Positions 42,864 through 52,296 are shown, counted from the stretch's first letter. The stretch is 64,000 nt of DNA from Mariniflexile fucanivorans (GCF_004341235.1 NZ_SLUP01000008.1:1-64000); one strand, 5' to 3'. Numbers and translations are program-made. The notes: generated from the letters alone by a model not told the origin.

Positions 42864-43043
42864 AGAGTAGGTTTTAGTATTTGGACACTCAAATATATAA
42901 AAGGTTTAATAAATAGAGTTAAAAAGTTGAAAGTTAAAAAGTTGGAGGTTGTTTTTCGACTATAAAACTCACAACTCAAAAATCGTTAATCTTAAATCGT
43001 TAATCTTAAATCATTCCGTATCTTTGCACACTTAAATTTTGGT

Positions 43044-44354
43044 ATGAGAACGAAATCACTTAAAAAGAATAGGATTAATGTAGTAACGCTTGGTTGCAGT
43101 AAAAATGTTTACGACAGCGAGGTGCTAATGGGGCAATTAAAAGCTAGTGGAAAAGACGTTGTTCATGAAGAAGAAGGTAATATAGTGGTTATTAATACCT
43201 GCGGATTTATCAATAATGCCAAAGAAGAAAGCATCAATACCATTTTGGAATTTATGCAGAAAAAGGAAGATGGTGAAGTTGATAAAGTGTTTGTAACAGG
43301 TTGTTTAAGTGAACGATACAAAACAGATTTACAAAAAGAAATCCCAAATGTTGATGAATATTTTGGTACTACCGAATTACCAGGTTTATTAAAAGCCTTA
43401 GGTGCCGATTATAAGCATGAGTTGATTGGCGAACGTTTAACAACAACACCAAAAAATTACGCTTATTTAAAAATTGCTGAAGGTTGCGACCGTCCATGTA
43501 GTTTTTGTGCCATCCCATTGATGCGTGGAAAACACAAAAGCACCCCTATTGAAGAGGTGGTTATTGAAGCTGAAAAACTAGCAGCCAAAGGTGTTAAAGA
43601 ACTTATTTTAATTGCACAAGATTTAACCTATTACGGATTAGATTTATATAAAAAACGTAACCTTGCTGAACTATTGGAAGCTTTGGTGAAAGTTGAAGGC
43701 ATCGAGTGGATTCGTTTGCATTACGCATTTCCAACTGGGTTTCCTATGGATGTATTGGAGGTTATGAATCGCGAACCAAAAATTTGTAATTATTTAGATA
43801 TTCCGTTACAGCATATTTCAGATTCTATTTTAAAAAGTATGCGTCGTGGTACAAACAAAGAAAAAACCACACAGTTACTTAAGGATTTTAGAGCTGCAGT
43901 TCCTAACATGACTATTAGAACGACACTTATTGTTGGGTATCCGGGAGAAACAGAAGAAGATTACCAAACCCTAAAACAATGGGTTAAAGACATGCGTTTT
44001 GAGCGCTTGGGATGTTTTACCTATTCGCATGAAGAAAACACGCATGCCTATAATTTAGAAGATGATGTACCAGAAGAGGTAAAACAAGAACGTGCTAATG
44101 AAATCATGGAAATTCAATCTCAAATTTCTTGGGAAATGAATCAAGCTAAAATAGGACAAACCTTTAGAGTCGTTATCGATAGAAAAGAAGGTAATTATTT
44201 TGTTGGTAGAACCGAATTCGATTCTCCAGATGTTGATAATGAAGTGTTGATAGACGCTAGTAAAACTTATATGAAAACGGGTGAATTTGCTACCGTTAAA
44301 ATTACAGAAGCTGCAGATTTTGATTTGTATGCAGAAGTAGTGGTGTCACCCTGA
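43044..44354 (+). CDS. rimO: Ribosomal protein S12 methylthiotransferase RimO
   Basis: A 436-residue radical SAM methylthiotransferase. N-terminal UPF0004 cysteines are in TLGCSKN, INTCGFI and VTGCLSERY; the radical SAM motif is GCDRPCSFCAIP (CX3CX2C); a C-terminal TRAM domain has RKEGNYFVGRTEFDSPDVDNEV. All fit RimO, which modifies an aspartate of S12 (uS12). Preceded by TATCTTTG at 43019-43026. The last codons (VVSP, stop) fall inside a REP-type palindrome. Confidence 0.96.
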   Translation: MRTKSLKKNRINVVTLGCSKNVYDSEVLMGQLKASGKDVVHEEEGNIVVINTCGFINNAKEESINTILEFMQKKEDGEVDKVFVTGCLSERYKTDLQKEIPNVDEYFGTTELPGLLKALGADYKHELIGERLTTTPKNYAYLKIAEGCDRPCSFCAIPLMRGKHKSTPIEEVVIEAEKLAAKGVKELILIAQDLTYYGLDLYKKRNLAELLEALVKVEGIEWIRLHYAFPTGFPMDVLEVMNREPKICNYLDIPLQHISDSILKSMRRGTNKEKTTQLLKDFRAAVPNMTIRTTLIVGYPGETEEDYQTLKQWVKDMRFERLGCFTYSHEENTHAYNLEDDVPEEVKQERANEIMEIQSQISWEMNQAKIGQTFRVVIDRKEGNYFVGRTEFDSPDVDNEVLIDASKTYMKTGEFATVKITEAADFDLYAEVVVSP

Positions 44355-44369
44355 GTACAGTCGAAGGGT
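44348..44369. repeat. REP palindrome supplying the rimO stop codon
   Basis: ACCCT GAGTACAGTCGA AGGGT. The TGA of rimO lies within CCCTGA of the left arm, so the gene now ends in repeat sequence. Confidence 0.78.
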
Positions 44370-44446
44370 TGGCTTGTGTGCAGAGGTTCTAACTTTTTCA
44401 AAACCCTGACGCTTAGTACTAAAACAGCAATAATTCTCAAAATATT

Positions 44447-44493
44447 AAAAGCTGTTATAAATTAATATTAAACTAATTTATAACAGCTTTTTT
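44447..44493. terminator. Strong hairpin between rimO and the barrel protein gene
   Basis: Perfect 18-bp stem AAAAGCTGTTATAAATTA / TAATTTATAACAGCTTTT with 9-base loop and T-run, between convergent genes. Confidence 0.88.
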
Positions 44494-44525
44494 CTATAAC
44501 TATTACTTGTTTTTAAAACGGAATA

Positions 44526-45068
44526 TTAAATTCTATAACCTATGGCAAGTCCCCAAGTAATAGCGGTATGAGAATCTTCTTTAATATCATAAAGTAGTTC
44601 TGGTGCTAATTCCCAATTACCTCCTATATTAAAGCTGTATTCCAAGCCAAGTCTACACACTCTAAGGTCTTTCGACTTCTCAAATTCATAGCCAACACCT
44701 GCAATAACGGCAAGTTTATGGTAGAATTCATAACCAAAAGTAACGGTACTTAAAAATGCATTTTCCCTAACGCGTTCTTCTCCTTCATCATTTTTTAGAT
44801 TGTAAGTTAAAAATTCCAATTCATTTGTCCATTTAGCGAAGAATTTGTGATTGAAATTATATTGAATATCAATACCATTTGTAGGTATTAATTGTGAGGT
44901 TTCACTTTCTTCATGTAAGTGATGAGAAGGAATATAGGCTTGCGAAAAAGCTAAGGAGATTTTAATTTTTTTTAAATCTTCTTCATGATTTGTTATAGAA
45001 TTTGAATGCTCCTGCGCCAAACCCATAATAGGAACTATTAATAATAGATATAAAAGATTTTTTTTCAT
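44526..45068 (-). CDS. Small outer-membrane beta-barrel protein, unrecognised family
   Basis: A 180-residue protein with a signal peptide (to GLAQEHS) and alternating short strands (KISLAFSQAYIP, GIDIQYNFNHKFFAKWTNELEF, STVTFGYEFYHKLAVIAGVGYEF, WGLAIGYRI) ending in aromatic plus Ile, consistent with an eight-strand outer-membrane barrel. A histidine-containing loop (HHLHEES) near the N-terminus could bind metal. No specific function recognised. Convergent with rimO. Confidence 0.7.
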   Translation of the reverse strand: MKKNLLYLLLIVPIMGLAQEHSNSITNHEEDLKKIKISLAFSQAYIPSHHLHEESETSQLIPTNGIDIQYNFNHKFFAKWTNELEFLTYNLKNDEGEERVRENAFLSTVTFGYEFYHKLAVIAGVGYEFEKSKDLRVCRLGLEYSFNIGGNWELAPELLYDIKEDSHTAITWGLAIGYRI

Positions 45069-45451
45069 TGCTTTAATTTAAAATATTAGAATACACAAAG
45101 TTGTTTGTATATATTGTTTTTAGTTAGTGATGTATTTTTACTTTATTTATGAAAATACCGAGCAAAATCGGGTAGTTTCATTTCAAAAAATAATTTTCAA
45201 AAGAAAGGCTATATCTATAAGTAAAATATGATTTTTGTTAGTTTAGTAAATAAAAAAAAATCATGATTCTTTATTTACCTGTTCATATTGACTGACTGAC
45301 ATTAAGAAAAGGACATAATTTTAAATTTTCAGGGAATTTAATTGTTTTAAAATAGGGTAGGCTGTTAAAGAAGCGATTGATAGAAAACAAGGCAAATTGT
45401 TTTATAATTAAAATTGATTTAGATTGGTATAAAAAGGTATTTCAGAATTAT
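45069..45451. other. 383-bp stretch without a recognisable gene
   Basis: Very AT-rich spacer between the barrel-protein gene and the end of the ttcA-like gene. Only ORFs of 10 codons or fewer were seen, and no convincing stem-loop or tRNA. Confidence 0.5.
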
Positions 45452-46249
45452 TTAAACCAAAGCATCATCGCTAGAAACCATATCTTGAAGCAAAGAAAAG
45501 TCGTAAATTTTACGATCCAATAAATGTGAGGGTGATACATTTTGTAACGCATTCATCATAACCGATGTTCTGTCTGGAAAATCCGTTTCCCAATCTGCTA
45601 TCATCTGTTTTACTTTTTTACGCTGTAAGTTTTCTTGAGATCCACATAAGTTACATGGTATTATTGGAAAATTCATGTGTTGTGAATATATTTCGATATC
45701 ATCTTCTTTACAAAGAGCAAGTGGTCTTAATATCACTAAATCGCCTGCGTCGTTTTTAAATTTTGGTGGCATGGTTTCTAACTTTCCAGCAAAAAAGAAG
45801 TTCAATAAAAAAGTTTCAATCACATCATTTCTATGATGGCCTAGTGCCAATTTATTGCATTTTAAATTTTTAGCAGCTTCATATAAAGTCCCGCGTCGTA
45901 ATCTTGAACAGAGACTACAAGTGGTTTTGCCTTCGGGTGTTTTTTCCATCACCACTTTATAGGTGTTTTTTTCTATAATTTTATATTCAACACCTAATTT
46001 ATTTAAATAATTAGGTAAAATATCAACAGGGAAACCAGGTTGTTTTTGATCCAGATTCACCGCCACAACTTCAAAATAAATAGGTGCTACTTTTTGGAAG
46101 TGAAGTAACATGTTTAACATGGTGTAACTATCTTTTCCTCCAGATAGACAAACCATGATTCTGTCGCCATCTTCAATCATTGAAAATTGTTCTAAGGCTT
46201 CACCTGTGGCACGTTGTAATTTTTTTGTAATCTGTTCTATAGTTTCCAT
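45452..46249 (-). CDS. TtcA-like tRNA 2-thiolation PP-loop ATPase
   Basis: A 265-residue PP-loop enzyme. Motif [16 protein letters not shown] binds ATP; the cysteine pair [10 protein letters not shown] and later [15 protein letters not shown] flank [17 protein letters not shown]. This arrangement is that of TtcA, which thiolates C32 of tRNA with a 4Fe-4S cluster. Possible -7 box TACTTTTG on the minus strand at 46255-46262, five bases before the ATG, suggesting a leaderless mRNA. Divergent from the M23 gene. Confidence 0.88.
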   Translation of the reverse strand: METIEQITKKLQRATGEALEQFSMIEDGDRIMVCLSGGKDSYTMLNMLLHFQKVAPIYFEVVAVNLDQKQPGFPVDILPNYLNKLGVEYKIIEKNTYKVVMEKTPEGKTTCSLCSRLRRGTLYEAAKNLKCNKLALGHHRNDVIETFLLNFFFAGKLETMPPKFKNDAGDLVILRPLALCKEDDIEIYSQHMNFPIIPCNLCGSQENLQRKKVKQMIADWETDFPDRTSVMMNALQNVSPSHLLDRKIYDFSLLQDMVSSDDALV

Positions 46250-46254
46250 GAATG

Positions 46255-46279
46255 CAAAAGTAATATTTTAATACTTTTG
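46255..46279. promoter_or_regulatory. Divergent -7 boxes for the ttcA-like gene and the M23 gene
   Basis: CAAAAGTA (46255-46262; TACTTTTG on minus strand) and TACTTTTG (46272-46279; plus strand) are the same box in opposite directions, 9 bases apart, each close to a divergent start codon. Confidence 0.55.
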
Positions 46280-46295
46280 ATAAAATTCTTTTATT

Positions 46296-46982
46296 GTGGC
46301 TCCATTAAATTTTAAAGATTTCCTTTTTGGCATTAGTACTAAATCGCTTTGTGTTTTAAATACTTCCATTCAAAATTCAAAATATATACATTTGGACTTA
46401 TCTGAAAACAATACATCATTACAAAAAGTGGATGTGTCTTCTTCAACTAGATTAGAAACTTACATTACCAATCACATTAAAAAGCATGATGCTTTGGTTG
46501 CTTTTGGAGGTTATAATGAAGTGAGAAATATTTATAAACGCAGTAAGTATTTCAATTTAGGAAACGATTCAGAACGAAATATACATATAGGTATGGATTT
46601 GTGGAGTGATGTCAATTCACCCGTATTTGTACCGTTAGATGCTACCGTACACAGTTTTAAAAACAATACTAATTTTGGCGATTACGGACCTGCAATTATT
46701 TTAAAACATAGTATTAATACTATCGAATTTTATACACTTTATGGACATTTGAGTTTGGCTTCTATTGAAAATTTAAAATTGAACCAAGTCTTTAAACAAG
46801 GTGAACCACTAGGTACTTTGGGTGACGCTTCTGTGAATGGCGACTATCCACCTCATTTGCATTTTCAAATTATAAAGGATATAGATAATTATGAAGGCGA
46901 TTACCCAGGGGTTTGCAATAAAGCTGATTTAGATTTTTATTTGAAAAATTGCCCAGACCCTAATTTGTTGTTGAAGCTTTAA
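46296..46982 (+). CDS. M23 family peptidase, no signal peptide
   Basis: A 228-residue protein starting with GTG 46296, 17 bases after a -7 box. The M23 zinc motif is HIGMDLW (HxxxD), then TLYGHLS and HLHFQI (HxH), with PVFVPLDATVHSF between, all LytM-type hallmarks. The family cleaves peptidoglycan cross-links. There is no recognisable export signal in the N-terminal 70 residues, so either it is a variant with a non-canonical route or it acts in another role. Convergent with secA across element copy B. Confidence 0.8.
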   Translation: MAPLNFKDFLFGISTKSLCVLNTSIQNSKYIHLDLSENNTSLQKVDVSSSTRLETYITNHIKKHDALVAFGGYNEVRNIYKRSKYFNLGNDSERNIHIGMDLWSDVNSPVFVPLDATVHSFKNNTNFGDYGPAIILKHSINTIEFYTLYGHLSLASIENLKLNQVFKQGEPLGTLGDASVNGDYPPHLHFQIIKDIDNYEGDYPGVCNKADLDFYLKNCPDPNLLLKL

Positions 46983-46996
46983 AACTAATTATAAAC

Positions 46997-47129
46997 AGAG
47001 GCTATCTGAAAAGTGTATTGTATTTACTTTGTCAGGTTGAGCTTGTCGAAACCGATATTGATTATCAGTAAGTTAAAATATTTCGACAGGCTCAATATGA
47101 CACAGAATTACACTTTTCAGATAGCCTCT
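46997..47129. repeat. Long-hairpin interspersed element, copy B
   Basis: 133 bp from AGAGGCTATCTGAAAAGTG to ATAGCCTCT. The outer arms pair perfectly except for a few bases: AGAGGCTATCTG with CAGATAGCCTCT. Sits between two convergent genes, M23 and secA, where it may terminate both. Confidence 0.92.
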
Positions 47130-47162
47130 TTATATTTAATATTTCTGTTTTGAGAAATTGGT

Positions 47163-50100
47163 TTAATCTTCAACCAAAACCCAGTCGCCTTTTGCTAAAA
47201 GATGTTCGGCTTGTTTATATTTAAGGGTTTTGTTTTCAGCAGTAATTACGTTTTTAATAGTCACTTGATCGTTACGTCCAATTTTTGGTCTGTCACGTAC
47301 TATTGTCTCCACTACATGTTGTTGCTGTTGGGTTTGACCCGCAGCTCTATTTTGTGCTGAACGTTCATCTAAATTAGGAATTTCGTCTTTTTGGGTATTT
47401 AATTTTTCCTGTTTACGTTCTCTGGCTTCCTGGATAGTATTTTGAGTTTCTTGAGGTAGTTCACCTTTAAATAAGAATGAAATTACATCTTTATTCACTT
47501 CGTCAATCATTCTTTTAAACAATTCAAAAGCTTCAAATTTATAAATAAGAAGAGGGTCTTTTTGCTCGTGAACCGCTAACTGTACCGATTGTTTCAACTC
47601 GTCCATTTTACGTAAATGGGTTTTCCAAGCATCATCAATAATGGCAAGCGTGATGTTTTTTTCAAAATCGGTAATTAATTGTTTTCCGTTAGTTTCGTAA
47701 GCCTTTTCAAGATCGGTAACAACATTTAAGGTTTTAATACCATCTGTAAAAGGCACCACGATACGTTTGAATTTATCACGTTGTGTTTCATATACATTTT
47801 TAATAACAGGGAAAGCTAAATCGGCATTACGAGTCATTTTTTCTTTATAATGATCGAAGGCAGCACGGTATATTTTACCAGTAATTTCTTGAGCAGATAA
47901 TTTTCCAAATTCAGCTTCACTAACTGGCGAACTCATAGAGAAATAACGAATCAATTCAAACTCTAAGTTTTTAAAGTCACTTGCCGTTTTATTGGTTTCA
48001 AGAATGCCTTCCGACGTATCGAAAATCATATTTGCCAAATCCACACGAAGACGCTCTCCGAAAAGTGCATGGTGACGACGTTTGTAAACCACTTCACGTT
48101 GAGCATTCATAACATCATCATATTCTAATAAACGCTTACGAACCCCAAAGTTGTTTTCTTCCACTTTTTTCTGTGCACGTTCAATAGATTTTGAAATCAT
48201 GGAATGTTGAATTACTTCACCTTCTTTTAATCCCATTCTATCCATCATTTTCGCAATACGTTCGCTACCAAATAAACGCATTAAGTTATCTTCTAACGAT
48301 ACATAGAATTGTGAACTACCAACATCTCCTTGACGACCAGCACGACCACGTAACTGACGGTCTACACGACGCGAATCATGACGCTCGGTACCTACAATGG
48401 CTAAACCACCAGCCTTTTTAACTTCGTCGCTTAATTTAATATCGGTACCACGACCCGCCATATTGGTGGCAATAGTAACTTGTCCTGTTTTACCAGCTTG
48501 ATCTACTATTTCTGCCTCTTTTTTATGTTGTTTGGCATTTAATACATTGTGTGAAATTTTACGAATGGTAAGCATTTTACCAAGCAACTCACTTATTTCT
48601 ACCGATGTTGTACCAATTAAAACGGGGCGACCAGCTTCAGAAAGTTTTGTAACATCATCTATAACGGCGTTGTATTTTTCACGCTTGGTTTTATATACTA
48701 AATCTTCTTTATCATCTCTTGTGATGGGTCTGTTTGTTGGAATTTCAACAACATCAAGTTTGTATATTTCCCAAAATTCGCCAGCTTCAGTAACTGCAGT
48801 ACCCGTCATACCAGACAGTTTGCGGTACATTCTAAAGTAATTTTGAAGTGTAACGGTAGCAAAAGTTTGTGTAGCATCTTCAATTTTTACATTCTCTTTA
48901 GCTTCAATAGCTTGGTGCAATCCGTCTGAATAACGGCGCCCATCCATGATACGTCCTGTTTGCTCATCAACAATCATTACTTTGTTGTCCATGACCACAT
49001 ATTGAATGTCTTTTTCAAATAAGGCGTAAGCTTTTAGTAATTGATTTAATGTATGAATACGTTCCGATTTTACACCAAAATCTTTATATAATTCTTCTTT
49101 TAACTTCGCTTCTTCTGCTAAAGGTAAATTCTGATTTTCAATTTTAGCAATTTCAATACCTATTTCGGGCATGATGAAAAAATCTGGATTGTCTTTTCCT
49201 GAAAGGTATTCAACACCTTTATCGGTTAATTCAATTTGATTGTTTTTTTCTTCAATGACATAGTATAATTCGGCATCAACCAATGGCATTTCACGGTTGT
49301 TGTCTTGCATATAATGGTTTTCTGTTTTTTGAAGCAGTTGTTTAACTCCTTCTTCACTTAAAAACTTAATAAGTGCCTTGTTTTTAGGAATACCACGGTA
49401 GGCGCGTAATAATTGAATACCACCTTCTTTAGTATCGCCAGCAGCAATCAATTTTTTAGCTTCGGCTAAAACGCCTGTTAAATACTTGCGCTGTACCGCA
49501 ACAATATCATCAACTTTAGGTTTTAACTCGTTAAATTCATGACGTTCACCTTGTGGTATTGGACCAGAAATAATTAACGGTGTACGGGCATCATCTACCA
49601 ACACAGAATCCACCTCATCTACAATAGCGAAGTGGTGTGGGCGCTGCACTAAATCGTTTGGTGAGTGTGCCATGTTATCACGTAAATAATCGAAACCAAA
49701 CTCGTTGTTTGTTCCATAAGTAATATCGGCATTGTAGGCTTTTTTACGAGCTTCAGAGTTTGGTTGATGGTAATCAATACAGTCAATTGTTAACCCATGA
49801 AACTGAAAAATAGGCGCCATCCACGCGCTATCACGTTTTGCCAAATAGTCGTTTACAGTTACCAAGTGCACCCCTTTGCCTGCCAAGGCATTTAAGTACA
49901 TAGGCAAAGTCGCTACTAGCGTTTTACCCTCACCTGTTTGCATCTCGGCAATTTTACCTTGGTGCATTGCAATACCACCAATAAGTTGTACATCGTAGTG
50001 TACCATATCCCAAGTAATGGCTTTTCCAGCAGCATCCCAAGAATTAGCCCATATAGCTTTATCGTTATCTAAAGTTACATAGTCTTTGTCACCAGATAAT

Positions 50101-50516
50101 TCTCTGTCAAAAGTGTTTGCTGTAACAGTAATTGTAGAATTGTTTTTAAAACGTTTAGCCGTTTCTTTAACTACAGCAAAAGCTTCTGGTAAAATATCAT
50201 TTAAAACATCTTCAGTAGTTTTGTAGGCATCATCTTTAAGTTTATCAATGTCTAGATAAATATCTTCACGTCTATCAATATCTTCGGTGTTTTCAGCTTC
50301 TTCAAGTAATTTTGCTATTTGGTCGTTTATAGGCTTAATAGCTTCAGCAATAGTTGCTTTAAACTGTGCTGTTTTTGCCCTTAATTCATCATGCGATATG
50401 CCTTCTAAAGCAGCTTCAAAAGTTTTAATTTTATTTACAATAGGGGTGATGGCTTTCACATCTTGTTTCGATTTGTCGCCAACAAATACTTTAAGTACAG
50501 AATTTAAAAAACTCAT
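47163..50516 (-). CDS. secA: Preprotein translocase ATPase SecA
   Basis: A 1117-residue motor of the Sec pathway. Nucleotide-binding motifs: MQTGEGKTLVATLPMYL (Walker A), DEVDSVLVDDARTPLI (Walker B), TNMAGRGTDI and RQLRGRAGRQGD. The protein is about 200 residues longer than E. coli SecA, with an insertion after GPIPQG as in other Bacteroidota. The C-terminus ends GDWVLVED with no cysteine zinc-binding motif, so SecB-type binding is lost. Probable -7 box TATCTTTG at 50592-50599 (minus strand); a 17-bp palindrome lies in the leader. Confidence 0.97.
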   Translation of the reverse strand: MSFLNSVLKVFVGDKSKQDVKAITPIVNKIKTFEAALEGISHDELRAKTAQFKATIAEAIKPINDQIAKLLEEAENTEDIDRREDIYLDIDKLKDDAYKTTEDVLNDILPEAFAVVKETAKRFKNNSTITVTANTFDRELSGDKDYVTLDNDKAIWANSWDAAGKAITWDMVHYDVQLIGGIAMHQGKIAEMQTGEGKTLVATLPMYLNALAGKGVHLVTVNDYLAKRDSAWMAPIFQFHGLTIDCIDYHQPNSEARKKAYNADITYGTNNEFGFDYLRDNMAHSPNDLVQRPHHFAIVDEVDSVLVDDARTPLIISGPIPQGERHEFNELKPKVDDIVAVQRKYLTGVLAEAKKLIAAGDTKEGGIQLLRAYRGIPKNKALIKFLSEEGVKQLLQKTENHYMQDNNREMPLVDAELYYVIEEKNNQIELTDKGVEYLSGKDNPDFFIMPEIGIEIAKIENQNLPLAEEAKLKEELYKDFGVKSERIHTLNQLLKAYALFEKDIQYVVMDNKVMIVDEQTGRIMDGRRYSDGLHQAIEAKENVKIEDATQTFATVTLQNYFRMYRKLSGMTGTAVTEAGEFWEIYKLDVVEIPTNRPITRDDKEDLVYKTKREKYNAVIDDVTKLSEAGRPVLIGTTSVEISELLGKMLTIRKISHNVLNAKQHKKEAEIVDQAGKTGQVTIATNMAGRGTDIKLSDEVKKAGGLAIVGTERHDSRRVDRQLRGRAGRQGDVGSSQFYVSLEDNLMRLFGSERIAKMMDRMGLKEGEVIQHSMISKSIERAQKKVEENNFGVRKRLLEYDDVMNAQREVVYKRRHHALFGERLRVDLANMIFDTSEGILETNKTASDFKNLEFELIRYFSMSSPVSEAEFGKLSAQEITGKIYRAAFDHYKEKMTRNADLAFPVIKNVYETQRDKFKRIVVPFTDGIKTLNVVTDLEKAYETNGKQLITDFEKNITLAIIDDAWKTHLRKMDELKQSVQLAVHEQKDPLLIYKFEAFELFKRMIDEVNKDVISFLFKGELPQETQNTIQEARERKQEKLNTQKDEIPNLDERSAQNRAAGQTQQQQHVVETIVRDRPKIGRNDQVTIKNVITAENKTLKYKQAEHLLAKGDWVLVED

Positions 50517-50536
50517 GTTGTATATATTATGTGTTA

Positions 50537-50553
50537 ACTAGGAATTTCCTAGT
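50537..50553. promoter_or_regulatory. Palindrome in the secA leader
   Basis: ACTAGGAATTTCCTAGT is a perfect 17-bp palindrome centred about 30 bases upstream of the secA ATG and downstream of its -7 box. Candidate operator or RNA hairpin; the regulator is unknown. Confidence 0.5.
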
Positions 50554-50636
50554 GGTAAATTAATTGGTTTTGTTGCTTTATAAAAAGCAATCAAAGATAC
50601 ATTTTGTAATATGTTTTTATAGATTTAAGACAAAAA

Positions 50637-50659
50637 AAAAGCCTCATAACGAGACTTTT
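50637..50659 (-). terminator. Terminator after the DUF2795 gene
   Basis: AAAAGCCTC / GAGACTTTT stem with one mismatch and A-run on the left, 21 bases past the minus-strand stop. Confidence 0.65.
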
Positions 50660-50679
50660 TAACTTTTCTTTATGCTTTA

Positions 50680-50901
50680 TTAATATTCATCCTCATTCCA
50701 AAGGTAATCTTCATCTGTTGGATAATCAGACCAAATTTCTTCAATAGAGTCGTAGGCATCACCTTCGTCTTCAATAGATTGTAAGTTCTCCACTACCTCT
50801 AAAGGCGCACCAGTTCTAATAGCGTAATCTATTAACTCGTCTTTGGTTGCTGGCCAAGGCGCATCACTTAAATAAGATGCTAATTCTAAAGTCCAATACA
50901 T
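50680..50901 (-). CDS. DUF2795 domain protein
   Basis: A 73-residue acidic protein with the DUF2795 pattern: TLELASYLSDAPWPATKDELIDYAIRTG and PLEVVENLQSI, followed by an acidic tail (EIWSDYPTDEDYLWNEDEY). No function is known to me. CAAAAATA at 50925-50932 (TATTTTTG on the minus strand) is a plausible -7 box. Upstream of secA and likely transcribed separately, given the terminator between them. Confidence 0.9.
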   Translation of the reverse strand: MYWTLELASYLSDAPWPATKDELIDYAIRTGAPLEVVENLQSIEDEGDAYDSIEEIWSDYPTDEDYLWNEDEY

Positions 50902-51010
50902 TTCTTATGCGTTTTAATTTTGTGCAAAAATAATTTTTTAGTTTAAACACACAAGAAAAAAATGAATTATTTAATTATTATTTTTAAGAACGTGTTGTTT
51001 TTTATATTAA

Positions 51011-51165
51011 TTTGGGCGTTTCCCTATCGGGTCGGGCTTTCCGTTGCAATCTTTTTAAAAGGTCATTGCGAGTTCAAAGAACGTGGCAATCTGCCAGATT
51101 TTAGTTCTTACAAACTTTTCGCTTTTTAGTTTAAAAAGGATTTCCACTGCAATCCCTAACGCAAA
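51011..51165 (+). repeat. GGGCGTT-type element, copy 3
   Basis: Begins TTTGGGCGTTTCCC, continues GTCGGGCTTTCCGTTGCAATC and ends TTTCCACTGCAATCCCTAACGC. A nested REP (CATTGCGAG, GTGGCAATCTGCC) sits in the middle. Additional REPs follow to about 51290 (CATTGCGAATCATG, GCATGATGAGGCAATCT). Confidence 0.83.
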
Positions 51166-51284
51166 CACTAAATAAACGTCATTGCGAATCATGCTTTTTT
51201 TTAGCATGATGAGGCAATCTGTTAATATTACTTCTTCAATTAAAAAGATTACTTCGTACTACATCCTCGTAATGACGATGCAAA

Positions 51285-51857
51285 TCAAACCTTTTCTGGA
51301 ATCCACTTAATTTCATCTGCTTGCAAGTCATGAGACAACTTTCGTGCCAACACAAAAAGATAGTCAGATAGACGGTTTAAGTACATTAAAGTGTTAGGTT
51401 CAACCGCTTCCATGTCATTAAGTTCTGCGGCTAAACGTTCGGCTCTACGGCAAACGCAACGTGCAATATGACAGAATGACACCGTTTGATGGCCACCAGG
51501 TAGCACAAAATGCGTCATAGGTGGTAAGGCTTCATTCATGGTATCCATTTCTTGCTCTAAACGTTCAATGTTCTCATCGGATATTTTTGGAATATTTAAC
51601 CGTTCCTTCCCGTTTTTTAAAATGGCTTTTTCGGGGTCGGTTGCCAACACTGCACCAACGGTAAACAGCCTGTCTTGAATATGCATCAATAAATCTTTGT
51701 AATGGGCATCAATTTTTTGGTCTCGAATTAAGCCTAAATAAGAATTTAATTCATCAACTGTACCGTAGCTTTCAATTCTGATATGGTGTTTCGGTACGCG
51801 CGTACCTCCAAATAAGGCGGTAGTACCTTTATCTCCCGTTTTAGTATAAATTTTCAT
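51285..51857 (-). CDS. Corrinoid adenosyltransferase, PduO type
   Basis: A 190-residue ATP:cob(I)alamin adenosyltransferase. N-terminal MKIYTKTGDKGTTALFGGTRVPKHH and ESYGTVDELNSYLGLI bind ATP; CRRAERLAAE and LNRLSDYLFVLARK are the C-terminal signatures. It makes adenosylcobalamin for enzymes such as methylmalonyl-CoA mutase. No cobalamin riboswitch or neighbours in the pathway were seen. The 3' end lies next to REPs after element copy 3. Confidence 0.95.
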   Translation of the reverse strand: MKIYTKTGDKGTTALFGGTRVPKHHIRIESYGTVDELNSYLGLIRDQKIDAHYKDLLMHIQDRLFTVGAVLATDPEKAILKNGKERLNIPKISDENIERLEQEMDTMNEALPPMTHFVLPGGHQTVSFCHIARCVCRRAERLAAELNDMEAVEPNTLMYLNRLSDYLFVLARKLSHDLQADEIKWIPEKV

Positions 51858-51929
51858 AGTACGAAGTTAAATTATTTCATGCAAAGTCGCAAAGTCGTAG
51901 CGTTTTTAAGTTAAAAAGTTTTTAAGAAT

Positions 51930-52091
51930 TCAGGATTCTTTATCGCTTTCAAGCTCTTTTTTGCGCTGGTAGTAATTGGAACGATAGTTCTTTCTGTTTT
52001 TGCTTCGGTTATTTAGTTTTTCTCTATTTCGGTTATTATTCCAAATTACAACCACAAACAACAGCAGAATTATGATTAAGTAAACTAGCAT
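51930..52091 (-). CDS. Small membrane protein, 53 residues
   Basis: Reading the minus strand from 52091 gives ATG plus 52 codons and TGA. The product begins MLVYLIIILLLFVVVIW, one transmembrane helix, then a highly basic polar tail (NRNREKLNNRSKNRKNYR, QRKKELESDKES). No named family. A single-span membrane protein with positive cytoplasmic side is typical of small stress or regulatory proteins. It lies 72 bases upstream of the adenosyltransferase gene on the same strand, so may be transcribed with it. Confidence 0.72.
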   Translation of the reverse strand: MLVYLIIILLLFVVVIWNNNRNREKLNNRSKNRKNYRSNYYQRKKELESDKES

Positions 52092-52296
52092 GATTTGTAT
52101 TTTGATATCATGTAAAAGTAAAAATATAAAGAGAATTATTTTTAAAACTTGCTTATTAATTATAAATTTTTACAAGAATATAAATGAATTTATCACATTT
52201 GAAAGAATCATATTATTAGTGAATTCTGAAAAAAAATATACTTTTAATGAAAAGTAAATATAATATGGCACTTTTTAGTTAAAAGTAAAGCTTTGT

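Noticed and set aside
51285-51925. Possible cobalamin riboswitch near the adenosyltransferase
   Set aside because: No B12-box-like sequence or extended structured leader is seen.
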